Assembly (NCBI GenBank): GCA_017936005.1
Contig: JAGBGK010000020.1
Span: 1-64,000 of the forward strand
Length of the DNA: 64,000 nucleotides
Origin: Tidjanibacter sp.
GTDB lineage: Bacteria; Bacteroidota; Bacteroidia; Bacteroidales; Rikenellaceae
Direction of reading: 5' to 3'
Made by a program: the position numbers and the translations under genes. This document shows positions 46,912 through 55,996 of the stretch, one piece after another; positions within the stretch are counted from its first letter, which is position 1; the number at the start of each line of letters is the position of its first letter. The notes under the pieces were generated by a model. That model saw nothing but the letters and a program-made list of their open reading frames with translations, was not told the DNA's origin and did not search any database.

Positions 46912-47598
46912 ATGAACTACCGAATTCTACTTGTTGATGACGAGCCCGATATTCTCGAATTTGTGGGTTATAATCTGCGTCGCGAAGAGTTTGAAGTACA
47001 AACCGCATCGAATGGTGTAGAGGCTTTGGCTGTGGCCGAACAGTTTGTACCCCACTTGGTTTTGCTCGATGTGATGATGCCCGAGATGGATGGCATGGAA
47101 ACGTGTCGTCGTATGCGCCAAATGCCACAGTTGAAAAACACTATGATTGTTTTTCTGTCGGCTCGTGGCGAAGATGAGTCGCAGTTGGAGGGTTTTGAGT
47201 TGGGAGCAGACGACTACATCACCAAACCCGTAAAAGTCAAACTACTCGTCAGCCGACTCAAAGCCATTCTCAAACGTGCGGAAATAGGAGAAAACAGCAC
47301 CGAAAGCAGCGAGCCCGGAGAGGAAGTAAACGATGTTATTACCATCGACAAGGAGAGGTTTGTAGTCATCAAAAACGGCCAAGAAATAATTCTGCCTCGC
47401 AAGGAGTTCCAGCTCCTCGAACTGCTCTACTCCAAGCCCCAAAAGGTCTTTTCGAGGGAGGATATTTACGCCTCTGTGTGGGGTAGTCAGGTGATTGTAG
47501 GCGACCGCACCATTGATGTTCACATTCGTAAGCTACGCACCAAAATTGGCGAAAACCACATCACCACCATCAAAGGCGTGGGCTACAAGTTCCAATAG
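46912..47598 (+). CDS. OmpR/PhoB-family response regulator
   Basis: 228 residues from ATG 46912 (MNYRILLVDDEPDILEF); a GTG at 46897 would add five residues. The receiver domain has the acidic pair DDE (9-11), the phosphoacceptor Asp in LLDVMMPEMDG (near 52) and Lys in DDYITKPVK (near 104). The C-terminal winged helix (about 140-228) ends RKLRTKIGENHITTIKGVGYKF. No histidine kinase is adjacent, so it is an orphan here; RprY-like regulators in Bacteroides look similar. The acetate kinase gene starts 51 bases downstream with no terminator in between, so they may be co-transcribed. Confidence 0.94.
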   Translation: MNYRILLVDDEPDILEFVGYNLRREEFEVQTASNGVEALAVAEQFVPHLVLLDVMMPEMDGMETCRRMRQMPQLKNTMIVFLSARGEDESQLEGFELGADDYITKPVKVKLLVSRLKAILKRAEIGENSTESSEPGEEVNDVITIDKERFVVIKNGQEIILPRKEFQLLELLYSKPQKVFSREDIYASVWGSQVIVGDRTIDVHIRKLRTKIGENHITTIKGVGYKFQ

Positions 47599-47649
47599 GA
47601 AATTTTACTTTACAAAAAACAATAACAACACAAAAAACAAATCACAAAA

Positions 47650-48867
47650 ATGGTTATTCTTGTTCTTAACTGCGGTAGCAGTTCCATCAAGTATCAGGTA
47701 ATCGAAATGAACGAGGGTGCCGACACCCTCTTGGCAAAGGGTCTCGTAGAGCGCATCGGTCTCGAAAATGGCGTACTCACCCACAAGCCCACAGGCAAAG
47801 AGCCCGTAAAAACCGTCACTGACATTCCCGACCACACCGTTGGTATCGACCTCATCATCAAAGCTATCACCCATCCAGAGAGTGGTGTTGTTAAGACTTT
47901 GGAGGAGATTGACGCTGTTGGCCACAGGGTTGTTCACGGCGGTGAGCAGTTCAAGGAGAGTGCACTAATCGACAAGGAGGTGATGGATATGGTGGAGGGT
48001 TGCGTTGACTTGGCTCCCCTGCATATCCCCGCCAACCTCAAAGGTATCTATGCAATCGAAAAACTCCTGCCCGGAGTGCCTCAGGTTGCCAACTTCGACA
48101 CCGCATTCCATCAGACAATGCCCGCAAAGGCATTCCTCTATGGTATTCCTCGCCGCTACTATGACGAGTACCGCGTAAGGGCCTATGGCTTCCACGGCAC
48201 CAGCCACCGCTACGTTGCCGAGCAGGCAGCCAAGATGGTTGGTCTTGACATCAACAACTCGAAGATTGTTACCTGCCACATCGGTAATGGTGGCTCGGTA
48301 ACTGCCGTATTGAACGGCAAGAGTGTAGATACCTCTATGGGTCTCACTCCCGTTGATGGTCTGATGATGGGTACCCGCTGCGGCTCTATTGACCCCGGCG
48401 TATTGAACTTCATCCACACCAAAGAGGGTAAGAGTATGGAGGAGATTTGGAACCTCATCAACAAAGAGTCGGGCGTGTATGGTCTTTCGGGCGGACATTC
48501 GAGCGATATGAGGGACATTCAGGCAGGCGCATTGGCCGGCAACGAGGTTGTCGCTGTGGCCGAAGAGGCATATTTCTACCGCATCCGTAAATTCATCGGC
48601 TCCTATGCTGCCGCAATGGGTGGCATCGACCTGTTGGTATTTACCGGTGGCGTGGGCGAGAACGGTCCCGAAATGAGGGAGTATGTCTGCAAAGACCTCG
48701 AATTTATGGGTATCGAATTTGATGTTGACGCCAACCGAGGTGTAAAGGGACAGGACAAGGTTCTCTCGAAACCCGAATCAAAGGTTAAGGTTGTTGTTAT
48801 GGGCACCAACGAGGAGCTTGTGATTGCCACCGACACCTACAACATTGTAAGCAAACTTAATAAATAA
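47650..48867 (+). CDS. ackA: Acetate kinase
   Basis: 405 residues, ASKHA fold. It makes ATP and acetate from acetyl phosphate. The N-terminal VLVLNCGSSSIKYQVIE, GHRVVHGGEQF near 94, FDTAFHQTMP near 148, the YGFHGTSHRYV signature near 180, the phosphate loop CHIGNGGSVTAV near 207 and the adenosine site VFTGGVGENGPEMRE near 327 are all present. It is the first gene of an ackA-ptb-buk run, 21 bases before ptb. Confidence 0.98.
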   Translation: MVILVLNCGSSSIKYQVIEMNEGADTLLAKGLVERIGLENGVLTHKPTGKEPVKTVTDIPDHTVGIDLIIKAITHPESGVVKTLEEIDAVGHRVVHGGEQFKESALIDKEVMDMVEGCVDLAPLHIPANLKGIYAIEKLLPGVPQVANFDTAFHQTMPAKAFLYGIPRRYYDEYRVRAYGFHGTSHRYVAEQAAKMVGLDINNSKIVTCHIGNGGSVTAVLNGKSVDTSMGLTPVDGLMMGTRCGSIDPGVLNFIHTKEGKSMEEIWNLINKESGVYGLSGGHSSDMRDIQAGALAGNEVVAVAEEAYFYRIRKFIGSYAAAMGGIDLLVFTGGVGENGPEMREYVCKDLEFMGIEFDVDANRGVKGQDKVLSKPESKVKVVVMGTNEELVIATDTYNIVSKLNK

Positions 48868-48888
48868 CATTCTCAAAACAACAGAGTT

Positions 48889-49791
48889 ATGATTAAACAT
48901 TTGGAAGACATCGTTGCTGCTGCCAAGGCAAGTGGCAAGAAGAAAATGATTGTGGCATATGGTCAGGACACCCACTCGATTGGTGCTACCGATATGGCCA
49001 TCAAGGCCGGCATTGCAGAGGTAACTCTCGTGGGCGATCCCGAAGAGATCAAAAAATCGTGCGAAGCCGAGGGCGTGGATATGAGCCAATACACCATCAT
49101 CCCCGAGAGCGAGGATGTTAAGGCTGTGGAGATTGCCGTTAAGGCTGTCCACAATGGCGAGTATGACGTGCTGATGAAGGGCGTTGTACCTACCGACAAA
49201 TATATGCGTGGTATCTTGAACAAAGAGTGGGGTCTTCTGCCCGCAGGCACTACCCTCAGCCACGTTACCGTATTGGAGATTCCTGCATACCACAAACTGC
49301 TCACCGTGAGCGATGTTGCAGTTCTCCCCCTGCCCAACTTTGAGCAGAAAAAACAGATTGCCAAATACCTCGTTAAGACCGCACAGACTCTTGGTATCGA
49401 GCAGCCCAAAGTAGCTCTGATTGCCCCCAGCGAGCAACTCCTCCCCAAGGTTATCAGCTCGGTTGAATCGGCAGAGTTGTCGGCACTTGGTCAGAATGGC
49501 GAGTTGGGCGACGGTATTTTCCAGGGTCCTTTGGCTTTGGATGTTGCTATTGATATGGAGAGCGTGCAGATTAAGAAACTCACCGGTCCCGTTGCAGGTG
49601 ATGCCGACTGCCTCCTCTTCCCCAACATCGAGAGTGGTAACGTATTCTTCAAGGCTTGCTCGAAGTTTGGTGGCGCAGAGTTGGCTGCTATGGTTGCAGG
49701 TCCCAGCGCTCCTTGCGTGCTGACCTCGCGTGGCGACAGCACCAAAACCAAACTCTACTCTATCGCTCTTGCTTGTTTGAGCGCAAAATAG
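48889..49791 (+). CDS. ptb: Phosphate butyryltransferase/acetyltransferase family enzyme
   Basis: 300 residues, the length of Ptb and of the catalytic domain of Pta, without the long N-terminal part of large Pta. It converts acyl-CoA and phosphate to acyl phosphate. Motifs are DVLMKGVVPTDKYMRGIL near 90, LSHVTVLEIPAYHKLLTVSD near 122 and the C-terminal GPVAGDADCLLFPNIESGNVFFK near 232. The layout and adjacent butyrate kinase favour phosphotransbutyrylase. Use of acetyl-CoA with the adjacent acetate kinase cannot be excluded, and one enzyme could serve both kinases. Confidence 0.88.
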   Translation: MIKHLEDIVAAAKASGKKKMIVAYGQDTHSIGATDMAIKAGIAEVTLVGDPEEIKKSCEAEGVDMSQYTIIPESEDVKAVEIAVKAVHNGEYDVLMKGVVPTDKYMRGILNKEWGLLPAGTTLSHVTVLEIPAYHKLLTVSDVAVLPLPNFEQKKQIAKYLVKTAQTLGIEQPKVALIAPSEQLLPKVISSVESAELSALGQNGELGDGIFQGPLALDVAIDMESVQIKKLTGPVAGDADCLLFPNIESGNVFFKACSKFGGAELAAMVAGPSAPCVLTSRGDSTKTKLYSIALACLSAK

Positions 49792-49804
49792 GAAAACTAT
49801 GTCG

Positions 49805-49838
49805 GGGCGCGGGTTAACCTCCTGCGCCCTGTTTTTTT
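49805..49838 (+). terminator. Terminator between ptb and buk
   Basis: GGGCGC (49805-49810) pairs with GCGCCC (49824-49829), with partial pairing inside the 13-base loop, followed by TG and seven T. It lies 13 bases after the ptb stop codon and 19 bases before buk, so buk is probably expressed at a lower level by read-through. Confidence 0.65.
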
Positions 49839-49856
49839 ATCCACAAGCATATACGT

Positions 49857-50933
49857 ATGACTACGACCTATAAGATTCTGGCCATCAATCCCGGTTCCAC
49901 CTCCACAAAGGTGGCGGTATTTGAGAACGACAAGGAGGTTTTTGCAACCACCTTGCGCCATTCGAGCGAGGAGATTGGCCGCTACAAAACCATTTTGGAC
50001 CAATTAGACTTCCGCAGGGAGGTGATTCTCGAAGCCGTGAAGGCTTCGGGCATTGCTCTCGGCGAGTTGGATGCAGTGATTGGCCGTGGCGGACTGCTCA
50101 AACCAATCCCCAGCGGCACCTACGAGGTGAATGCACAGATGATTGAGGACATTCGCCTGCGCCCCGCAGGACACCACGCATCCAACCTCGGAGCACTCCT
50201 TGCTGCCGAGATTGCACAACTTGCGGGTGTTAAGGCCTACATTGCCGACCCTGTGGTGGTCGACGAGTTGCAGCCCGAGGCAAGACTCACGGGCCTGCCC
50301 GAGATTAAGAGAGAGTCTATCTTCCACGCACTCAACCAGAAAGCAGTTGCAAGGGTCTATGCCGACAGCATTGGTAGGCCCTATGAGGAACTAAACCTTG
50401 TGGTTGCCCACATGGGCGGTGGCATCTCGGTTGGTGCCCACCGTAAGGGCCTTGTGGTGGATGTAAACAACGCACTCGATGGCGAAGGCCCATTCTCTCC
50501 CGAGAGGGCGGGCACTATGCCTGCAAAGGCTTTTGCAGAACTCTGTTTCAGTGGCAAGTACACTCTGGAAGAGGTGTCGAAGATGTTGAGTGGCAAGGGT
50601 GGCATTGTGGCCCACTTGGGTAGTAATGACACCAAAGAGATTGGCGAGCGTGCCGAGGCAGGCGACAAGGAGGCCAAACTTGTTATGGACTCTATGGCCT
50701 ATGGCGTTGGTAAGACCATCGGGGCAATGCTTGCTGTGCTAAAAGGCGACGTTGACGCTGTGATTCTCACGGGCGGCATTGCATATTCTAAATATGTGGT
50801 TAGCTACATCAGGGATATGGTTGAGCCTCTTGCAAAGGTGGTTGTAATGCCTGGCGAGAACGAGTTGGAAGCCCTTGCGATGAACGCCCAGAGGGTGTTG
50901 GAGGGCAAACTCACTCCAAAGACCTACGAGTAG
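49857..50933 (+). CDS. buk: Butyrate kinase
   Basis: 358 residues, typical Buk length and shorter than AckA. It forms ATP and butyrate (or a branched short-chain acid) from the acyl phosphate. It shows ILAINPGSTSTKVAVFE at the start, GRGGLLKPIPSGTYEVN near 74, PAGHHASNLGALLA near 102, DPVVVDELQPEARLTGLPEI near 131, VVAHMGGGISVGAHRKG near 182 and LTGGIAYSKYV near 302. With ptb upstream it provides the classic Ptb-Buk route; the genes that make butyryl-CoA are not in the window. Confidence 0.96.
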   Translation: MTTTYKILAINPGSTSTKVAVFENDKEVFATTLRHSSEEIGRYKTILDQLDFRREVILEAVKASGIALGELDAVIGRGGLLKPIPSGTYEVNAQMIEDIRLRPAGHHASNLGALLAAEIAQLAGVKAYIADPVVVDELQPEARLTGLPEIKRESIFHALNQKAVARVYADSIGRPYEELNLVVAHMGGGISVGAHRKGLVVDVNNALDGEGPFSPERAGTMPAKAFAELCFSGKYTLEEVSKMLSGKGGIVAHLGSNDTKEIGERAEAGDKEAKLVMDSMAYGVGKTIGAMLAVLKGDVDAVILTGGIAYSKYVVSYIRDMVEPLAKVVVMPGENELEALAMNAQRVLEGKLTPKTYE

Positions 50934-50960
50934 GAAACCGACACACACAACTGAAAGAGA

Positions 50961-51000
50961 CAAAAAGCTCGGGTATTGATTTTAATACCCGAGCTTTTTG
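50961..51000. terminator. Bidirectional terminator between buk and the flippase gene
   Basis: Perfect 17-base arms (50961-50977, 50984-51000) with A-rich and T-rich ends and a 6-base loop. The core CTCGGGTA...TACCCGAG is related to those at 7946 and 38516. Confidence 0.9.
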
Positions 51001-51056
51001 TTTCGCTATATTTTTGTTTCGCTATATATAGTGGGAAGGTCAACCCAAGTTCTTCC

Positions 51057-52517
51057 CTATCTCTTTCTTTTGGGGAAATACCCCACCACAATATCCTTCA
51101 TCTCCTTCCAAGCCTCCAAGCGGAACAACTCGCCCAGCAGAGCATAGGAACCAATGCCCACGACGATTTTCACAACAAACACCACAAGGGCACTCGCCCC
51201 CGTCATCAGGTGGCCCACCCCACTCACAATGGCCAACATCGCAAGCGTGGTCAACGCAATGGGCACAACGTCCTTAATCCTGCGCCACAGCGACCACTCC
51301 CTAACGTAGTGGCGGGCAGCAAGGGTATTGACAATCATATCCGACACAAAAATCGCCACTTGGCCCCACGCAATGGCCTCCACGCTTATCGGAATGGTAA
51401 TTATCAAAACAATGGTCGCAATAACCTTTTTAATAAACTCGATGCGGAAAATCATCTTGCCATCGCTACACACCTTAACCAAATTATAGGAAATAACCGA
51501 CAGCGGAGCGAGCAGACCACCAATGCTCAAAATCTGCAAATAAGGCACTGCAGGCAACCAGATTTCGGGCAACAAAGCACGGAACATATCCTCGGCCACG
51601 GCAATCAGTCCACCCATAAGTGGCAACATCACAAAGGCCCACATAATAAACACCTTACGGGCGTTCATCGCAAGCTTTGGTTTATCTTCCTTTTGACGCG
51701 AAAAAGCAGGGAAGGTAACATTCAACACCGCCATAATGGTCGATGTCACGGGCATCTCCTTAATCTTGTTGCCTCGGTCGTAGTAGCCGAGTTCGGCCTT
51801 GGTGTAGAACTTGCCGATGAAGAGGTTGGAAATCTGGTAGTAGATGTTGCTCACAAGGTCGCTCAACAGAATGCGCGAGCCATAGCGAAACATACCTTTG
51901 ATGCGGTCGAGCGAAAACAACCACTTGGGCCTCCAACTACTACCCCACCACAGCATCACAGTCTTAACCACCACAACACCAAGCCTTTGGCCCACCAAAG
52001 CCCACACTCCCAAGCCTTCCAATGCCATCCAAATAGCAACACCACTCGACACTGCATTGGCCACCAGCGTATAAAGCGAGAGGCTCTTGAACTCCATAGA
52101 GCGCGACAAAATAGCATTCTGGATATTGGAAAGTGAATTAATAGGTATAAGCAGATATAGCACAGGGGCTATAACCTTAAATTGGGGCACATCGAAGAAC
52201 TCTGCAATAGCAGGCGAAAGTGCAACCAAAATGGTATAGAGTGCAACCGAAATGGCAATATTTACATAGAAAACCGAAGAGTAGTCGGTGTCGTCAACCT
52301 CCTTTTTCCTAATCAGAGCCTGCGAAAAACCGCTATCCACCAGAGGCATCAATATCGCCGGGAAAGCTGCCACAATGGCCATAATACCATAGTCCTCGGG
52401 CGAAAGAAGGTTCAATAGCACAAGGCTAACAGCAAGTTGCAACAAGGCCGAAAGCACCTTCTCTATGGTTGACCACGCCACACCCTTAACAACCTTATGC
52501 TTCAATTCGGTAGCCAT
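51057..52517 (-). CDS. Lipid-linked polysaccharide flippase (Wzx/PST family)
   Basis: 486 residues with about 12-14 hydrophobic segments, e.g. YGIMAIVAAFPAILMPLVDSGF near 43. Members of the MOP superfamily move undecaprenyl-linked glycans across the inner membrane for O-antigen, capsule or exopolysaccharide assembly. The N-terminus KVVKGVAWSTIEKVLSALLQLAVS and the SGFSQALIRKKEVDD segment are typical of the WzxC/TviD-like branch. No glycosyltransferases are adjacent, so its glycan is unknown. It is 12 bases downstream of the DivIC gene. Confidence 0.88.
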   Translation of the reverse strand: MATELKHKVVKGVAWSTIEKVLSALLQLAVSLVLLNLLSPEDYGIMAIVAAFPAILMPLVDSGFSQALIRKKEVDDTDYSSVFYVNIAISVALYTILVALSPAIAEFFDVPQFKVIAPVLYLLIPINSLSNIQNAILSRSMEFKSLSLYTLVANAVSSGVAIWMALEGLGVWALVGQRLGVVVVKTVMLWWGSSWRPKWLFSLDRIKGMFRYGSRILLSDLVSNIYYQISNLFIGKFYTKAELGYYDRGNKIKEMPVTSTIMAVLNVTFPAFSRQKEDKPKLAMNARKVFIMWAFVMLPLMGGLIAVAEDMFRALLPEIWLPAVPYLQILSIGGLLAPLSVISYNLVKVCSDGKMIFRIEFIKKVIATIVLIITIPISVEAIAWGQVAIFVSDMIVNTLAARHYVREWSLWRRIKDVVPIALTTLAMLAIVSGVGHLMTGASALVVFVVKIVVGIGSYALLGELFRLEAWKEMKDIVVGYFPKRKR

Positions 52518-52529
52518 CGTAATCCTCGC

Positions 52530-52805
52530 TTATTCAAACAGATATACTTCTTCATTCTCTGCATGCATATAGAACTTCTCTCGTGCATACTTTTCGAGAA
52601 AAGCATCGTCTTTGAGATTTTCGAGAAATATACTATCGCTCCTAATCTGCTTCTCATAGACCTCCCTTTCGGCTTTAAGTCTTCTCACCGACGCCTTGGT
52701 CCTCACATAGTCAACCAAAGGCTGCTTGGAAAAAAACACAACCAGCACAACAAACACCAGCGTAACCGTCAGCCAATGCCAATATCTCTTCAAAAAACTC
52801 TTCAT
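52530..52805 (-). CDS. FtsB/DivIC-family cell-division protein
   Basis: 91 residues: a short cytoplasmic start, one membrane helix (about 11-26, WLTVTLVFVVLVVFF) and a periplasmic coiled coil (about 35-65, VRRLKAEREVYEKQI). The end (DDAFLEKYAREKFYMHAENEEVYLFE) is the hallmark of septum-formation initiators. FtsB/DivIC joins FtsL and FtsQ in the divisome. Position between queE and a flippase gene is not informative. It is too divergent to separate FtsB from DivIC by eye. Confidence 0.88.
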   Translation of the reverse strand: MKSFLKRYWHWLTVTLVFVVLVVFFSKQPLVDYVRTKASVRRLKAEREVYEKQIRSDSIFLENLKDDAFLEKYAREKFYMHAENEEVYLFE

Positions 52806-52840
52806 AGCACCTCACTCCTTTGCACGCCCACACTCCACAC

Positions 52841-53473
52841 CTATGGGATGTGCATAAACTTGTGTACCTGAACCGACACATTCCACTGTGGATGCGCTTT
52901 AGCATACTCCACCACGTCGGCAATTACACTCTCATAACGGCTCCATTCAGGCTGCAAGAAAAGCAGGCACTTCTCTCCTACCCTTGCTGCACACTCCTCG
53001 GCCCAAACAAAATCCTCCTCACTTTCCACAATCACCTTCAACTCGCTGGCGACAGCACACACCTCATCTAGCGGTGCCTTCTGGCGTTTTGGCGAGAGGC
53101 ACACCCAATCAAATTCGCCACTCAGGGGCGATGTGCCGGATGTTTCAAGGAAAATTTCGAGTCCACGTTCTTTGAGTCCCTTGGTGAGCAGTCCCAATGG
53201 ATACAAAAGCGGCTCGCCACCCGTAATCACAATGGCTTGTGCTTCGTACGATGCGGCACGCTCAACAATCTCACCAACCTCCACGGGAGGAAATCGGCGT
53301 GCATCCCAAGTGAATTTTGCGTCACACCACTTGCACCCCACATCGCATCCGCCCAAACGAATGAAATATGCAGGCTTTCCGCTGTGGAAACCCTCACCCT
53401 GAATGGTATAAAAGTCCTCCACTAGCGGCAATAGTTCGCCACCACGAAGGATGTCGGCATCAATCCTACTCAT
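52841..53473 (-). CDS. queE: 7-carboxy-7-deazaguanine synthase
   Basis: 210 residues, small radical-SAM enzyme of queuosine/7-deazapurine synthesis. The N-terminal EDFYTIQGEGFHSGKPAYFIRLGGC is the QueE signature, followed by the radical-SAM cluster CDVGCKWCD and ITGGEPLLYP (SAM site near 85). LETSGT and SELKVIVES are also typical. It converts CPH4 to CDG. It overlaps the hpt stop codon by 8 bases. QueC, QueD and QueF are not in the window. Confidence 0.96.
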   Translation of the reverse strand: MSRIDADILRGGELLPLVEDFYTIQGEGFHSGKPAYFIRLGGCDVGCKWCDAKFTWDARRFPPVEVGEIVERAASYEAQAIVITGGEPLLYPLGLLTKGLKERGLEIFLETSGTSPLSGEFDWVCLSPKRQKAPLDEVCAVASELKVIVESEEDFVWAEECAARVGEKCLLFLQPEWSRYESVIADVVEYAKAHPQWNVSVQVHKFMHIP

Positions 53474-54026
53474 TTACAACCGTGTAGATATCTTTAAGGT
53501 TACGTCCCAACTCATCGTAGTCTAAGCCAAAGCCCACGATAAAATCGTTGGGAATATCCATTGCACGATACTTCACATTGTAGTCCTTAGTGAACTTGCT
53601 GGGCTTGAAGAGCAGAGTCGCAATCTCCACACTTGCGGGACGGTGTCCTTCCAACGAGCGCAACAAGTGCTCCATACTCTCACCCGTATCCACAATGTCC
53701 TCCACGATAATAACGTGGCGCCCCTCAATATTATTGCGCAAACCAATGAGTTCCTGCACCTTACCCGTAGAGGTCATTCCACAATACGAAGATAGTTTCA
53801 CAAACGACAACTCACAAGGAAAGTTAATCTTCTGCATCAACTCGCTCATAAACATGAAGGCACCACTGAGAACACCCAAGAAAAGCGGAGTGTCTACATC
53901 CTTATAGTCTTCGTTGATTTTATCACCCAAGGCGGTGATAGCCTTGTCGAGTTCGGCATAGGGAATGGAGAGTTCAAAAGTCTTGTCGTGCAATGTTACT
54001 CTCGGTTTGTTGTTCTCTTGGTACAT
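53466..54026 (-). CDS. hpt: Hypoxanthine phosphoribosyltransferase
   Basis: 186 residues from ATG 54026 (MYQENNKPRVTLHDKTFEL); an upstream frame to 54074 adds a hydrophobic stretch not found in the family. It salvages hypoxanthine (and probably guanine) with PRPP to IMP/GMP. LSGAFMFMSELMQKI near 57, the PRPP motif VIIVEDIVDTGESMEHLL near 105 and DFIVGFGLDYDELGRNL near 160 are visible. It gives the cell a purine salvage route beside the de novo block. Confidence 0.95.
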   Translation of the reverse strand: MYQENNKPRVTLHDKTFELSIPYAELDKAITALGDKINEDYKDVDTPLFLGVLSGAFMFMSELMQKINFPCELSFVKLSSYCGMTSTGKVQELIGLRNNIEGRHVIIVEDIVDTGESMEHLLRSLEGHRPASVEIATLLFKPSKFTKDYNVKYRAMDIPNDFIVGFGLDYDELGRNLKDIYTVVNE

Positions 54027-54106
54027 AGCAAGCAGAATTATTAAAAAAAGTATATGGCCAAAAAATATACCCACTTTTGAGGATGATATTTCGGCTAAAT
54101 TATGTT

Positions 54107-54114
54107 TATCTTTG
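54107..54114 (+). promoter_or_regulatory. -7 box of the ZIP transporter gene
   Basis: TATCTTTG, an exact TAnnTTTG match, 19 bases before the chosen ATG at 54134. This shows that the longer frame beginning at 54077 starts too early. No good -33 motif at the expected distance. Confidence 0.6.
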
Positions 54115-54133
54115 CAAAGTTAATAAAAATTCT

Positions 54134-54955
54134 ATGAACGAGAACATCTTTGGCGCTCTTTTGCTCACACTTTTTGCGGGCCTCGCCACAGGCATAGGTA
54201 GCGTTATTGGCTTTTTTGCCAAGCGTACCAACAAAAAATTCCTCTGTTTTTCGCTGGGACTATCGGCTGGCGTGATGGTCTATATCTCATTTATGGAGAT
54301 GTTACACACCTCACGCATCGAGTTGGAGGTACTGTTGGGCAATGCTCAACGTGGCGACCTTCTGGCAGCAGGGCTATTTTTCGGGGGAGTACTATTGGCT
54401 GCTCTCATTGACAGGCTTATCCCCGAGGCCGACAACCCACACGAACTGCACAACGTGGAGGAGATGAATGGCGAGGATAACCAAAACCACCACCACGCCA
54501 CCATCAAACGCCTCAAACACGCCGGTATAGTTACTGCCATTGGCATTGGCATTCACAACTTTCCGGAGGGTATTGCAACCTTTGTAGCCGCCTATGAAGA
54601 CCTCGGACTCGGCCTTGCCATTGCCGTAGCCGTAGCCATCCACAACATTCCCGAAGGCATTGCCGTATCGGTGCCGATTTATCACGCCACAGGTAGCCGT
54701 AAGAGAGCCTTTTGGTACTCCTTTGCTTCGGGACTTGCCGAGCCATTGGGCGCATTGTTGGCGTGGGCAGTGCTAATGCCGTTCCTATCGCCCATATTGC
54801 TGTGTTGTGTAATGGCTGCCGTTGCAGGCATAATGATATATATTTCGTTTGACGAGCTCCTGCCTGCCACCCACCAATATGGCGAAAATCACACTGCCCT
54901 GTTGGGACTTTTCCTCGGTATGGCCGTGATGGCCGTGAGTCTTATTGTGCTATAA
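54134..54955 (+). CDS. zupT: ZIP-family metal transporter (ZupT-like)
   Basis: 273 residues from ATG 54134 (MNENIFGALLLTLFAGLATGIG). ZupT imports Zn2+ and other divalent metals across the inner membrane. It has eight hydrophobic segments, the His/Asp/Glu-rich loop between TM3 and TM4 (EEMNGEDNQNHHHATIKRLKHAG), and the metal-site motifs GIGIHNFPEGIATF near 155 and VAVAIHNIPEGIAVSVP near 187. A strong terminator follows. No Zur-type operator was recognised near the promoter. Confidence 0.95.
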   Translation: MNENIFGALLLTLFAGLATGIGSVIGFFAKRTNKKFLCFSLGLSAGVMVYISFMEMLHTSRIELEVLLGNAQRGDLLAAGLFFGGVLLAALIDRLIPEADNPHELHNVEEMNGEDNQNHHHATIKRLKHAGIVTAIGIGIHNFPEGIATFVAAYEDLGLGLAIAVAVAIHNIPEGIAVSVPIYHATGSRKRAFWYSFASGLAEPLGALLAWAVLMPFLSPILLCCVMAAVAGIMIYISFDELLPATHQYGENHTALLGLFLGMAVMAVSLIVL

Positions 54956-54977
54956 GCCACTCACACTTACAACAAAG

Positions 54978-55002
54978 AAAGCCGCTGTAATACAGCGGCT
55001 TT
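54978..55002. terminator. Bidirectional terminator between zupT and the esterase gene
   Basis: Perfect 10-base arms (54978-54987, 54993-55002) with a 5-base loop and T-rich tail, between convergent genes. Confidence 0.85.
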
Positions 55003-55024
55003 TATTTACGTCCAATCAAGTGGA

Positions 55025-55996
55025 TTATTTGAGGTGCTCAACCACGAAATCAACGGTTTTATAGAAGATTTCGCCGGCCTTATCGCTCTTCTTCGAATTG
55101 AGGTTATGGTCGTAGTAGGGATAAATCACCAAGTCGACATAGCCACCTTTTTTCTTCAATGTTGCAGCGAAATTCTCACTCTGAGTATACTCCACTACCG
55201 AGTCGCCCGTACCACACACCAGCAACGATGCAGGAATATTTTTCTTGGGGACTACATACTCGGGCGAGTATTTTTTCAGCACCGAGGGAGCACGGTCCTC
55301 AAAGTAACCGATACGCTGTGCATCCTTCGAGCGTACGATGAGTGCTGCGGTGGTGAGGTCATAGATACCTGCATAGCCCACCAACACTTTGGCACCTTTG
55401 ATGGTCATTGCACCATAGGCTGCCAAGTGTCCGCCTGCCGAGCCACCACAGAAACCGAACACTTTGGGGTTTACACCCAACTCTTCGGCGTGCTCCTGCA
55501 CCCACTTAACTGCATCTTCAACATCTTGTACCGACACACCAATCGAAGCTCCCGATTGGCCTGCGAGGGTATAGGAGATACGCACACCTGCAATGCCCTT
55601 CTGCACTGCCAGATACTGCGAGAGCGACTTATTGGAATCCCTTGTACCTCGTGCCCAACCGCCACCGTGGAGATACACCATAAAAGGTGCGGGCTCCTCA
55701 CTAACGGCCTTGTCAATGGTCAATACAAGTTCGTAGTCGGGATAGGTCTTGTAGACATAATCGACACTCTCACACGACTTGTAGAGTTTGCTCGACACAA
55801 AGTTCTGCGGCTCATAGGGGATGAGCAGGTCAGGAACTTCGTTAAGGTTGATATATTTATACTTTTTAGGTGTTAGGAGTTCATACTGTTCCTCCCCAAC
55901 TTCTTTGAGTTTCATCGAGTAGCGGTTGGTTACTTGTGCCGAGAGCGAGCCTACGGCCAGGGTCAACGCAGAGATGAGAATAACTATTTTTTTCAT
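55025..55996 (-). CDS. Secreted alpha/beta-hydrolase (esterase-like, BD-FAE type)
   Basis: 323 residues with a Sec signal (MKKIVILISALTLAVGSLSAQ), so periplasmic or exported. The oxyanion-hole motif YLHGGGWARG is near 109, the nucleophile elbow FCGGSAGGHLAAYG near 186, an acid DSVVEY near 265 and the catalytic His region YPYYDHNLNS near 295. Such enzymes are often carbohydrate acetyl or feruloyl esterases. Its ATG overlaps the regulator's stop codon (ATGA), tying it to the uronate locus. Removal of O-acetyl groups from bacterial alginate is an attractive but unproven role. Confidence 0.85.
   Translation of the reverse strand: MKKIVILISALTLAVGSLSAQVTNRYSMKLKEVGEEQYELLTPKKYKYINLNEVPDLLIPYEPQNFVSSKLYKSCESVDYVYKTYPDYELVLTIDKAVSEEPAPFMVYLHGGGWARGTRDSNKSLSQYLAVQKGIAGVRISYTLAGQSGASIGVSVQDVEDAVKWVQEHAEELGVNPKVFGFCGGSAGGHLAAYGAMTIKGAKVLVGYAGIYDLTTAALIVRSKDAQRIGYFEDRAPSVLKKYSPEYVVPKKNIPASLLVCGTGDSVVEYTQSENFAATLKKKGGYVDLVIYPYYDHNLNSKKSDKAGEIFYKTVDFVVEHLK

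Noticed and set aside
49837..49845. TTATCCACA, a perfect DnaA box between ptb and buk
   Set aside because: Single copy, part of the T-run after a terminator; no cluster of boxes or AT-rich unwinding region, so not an origin.
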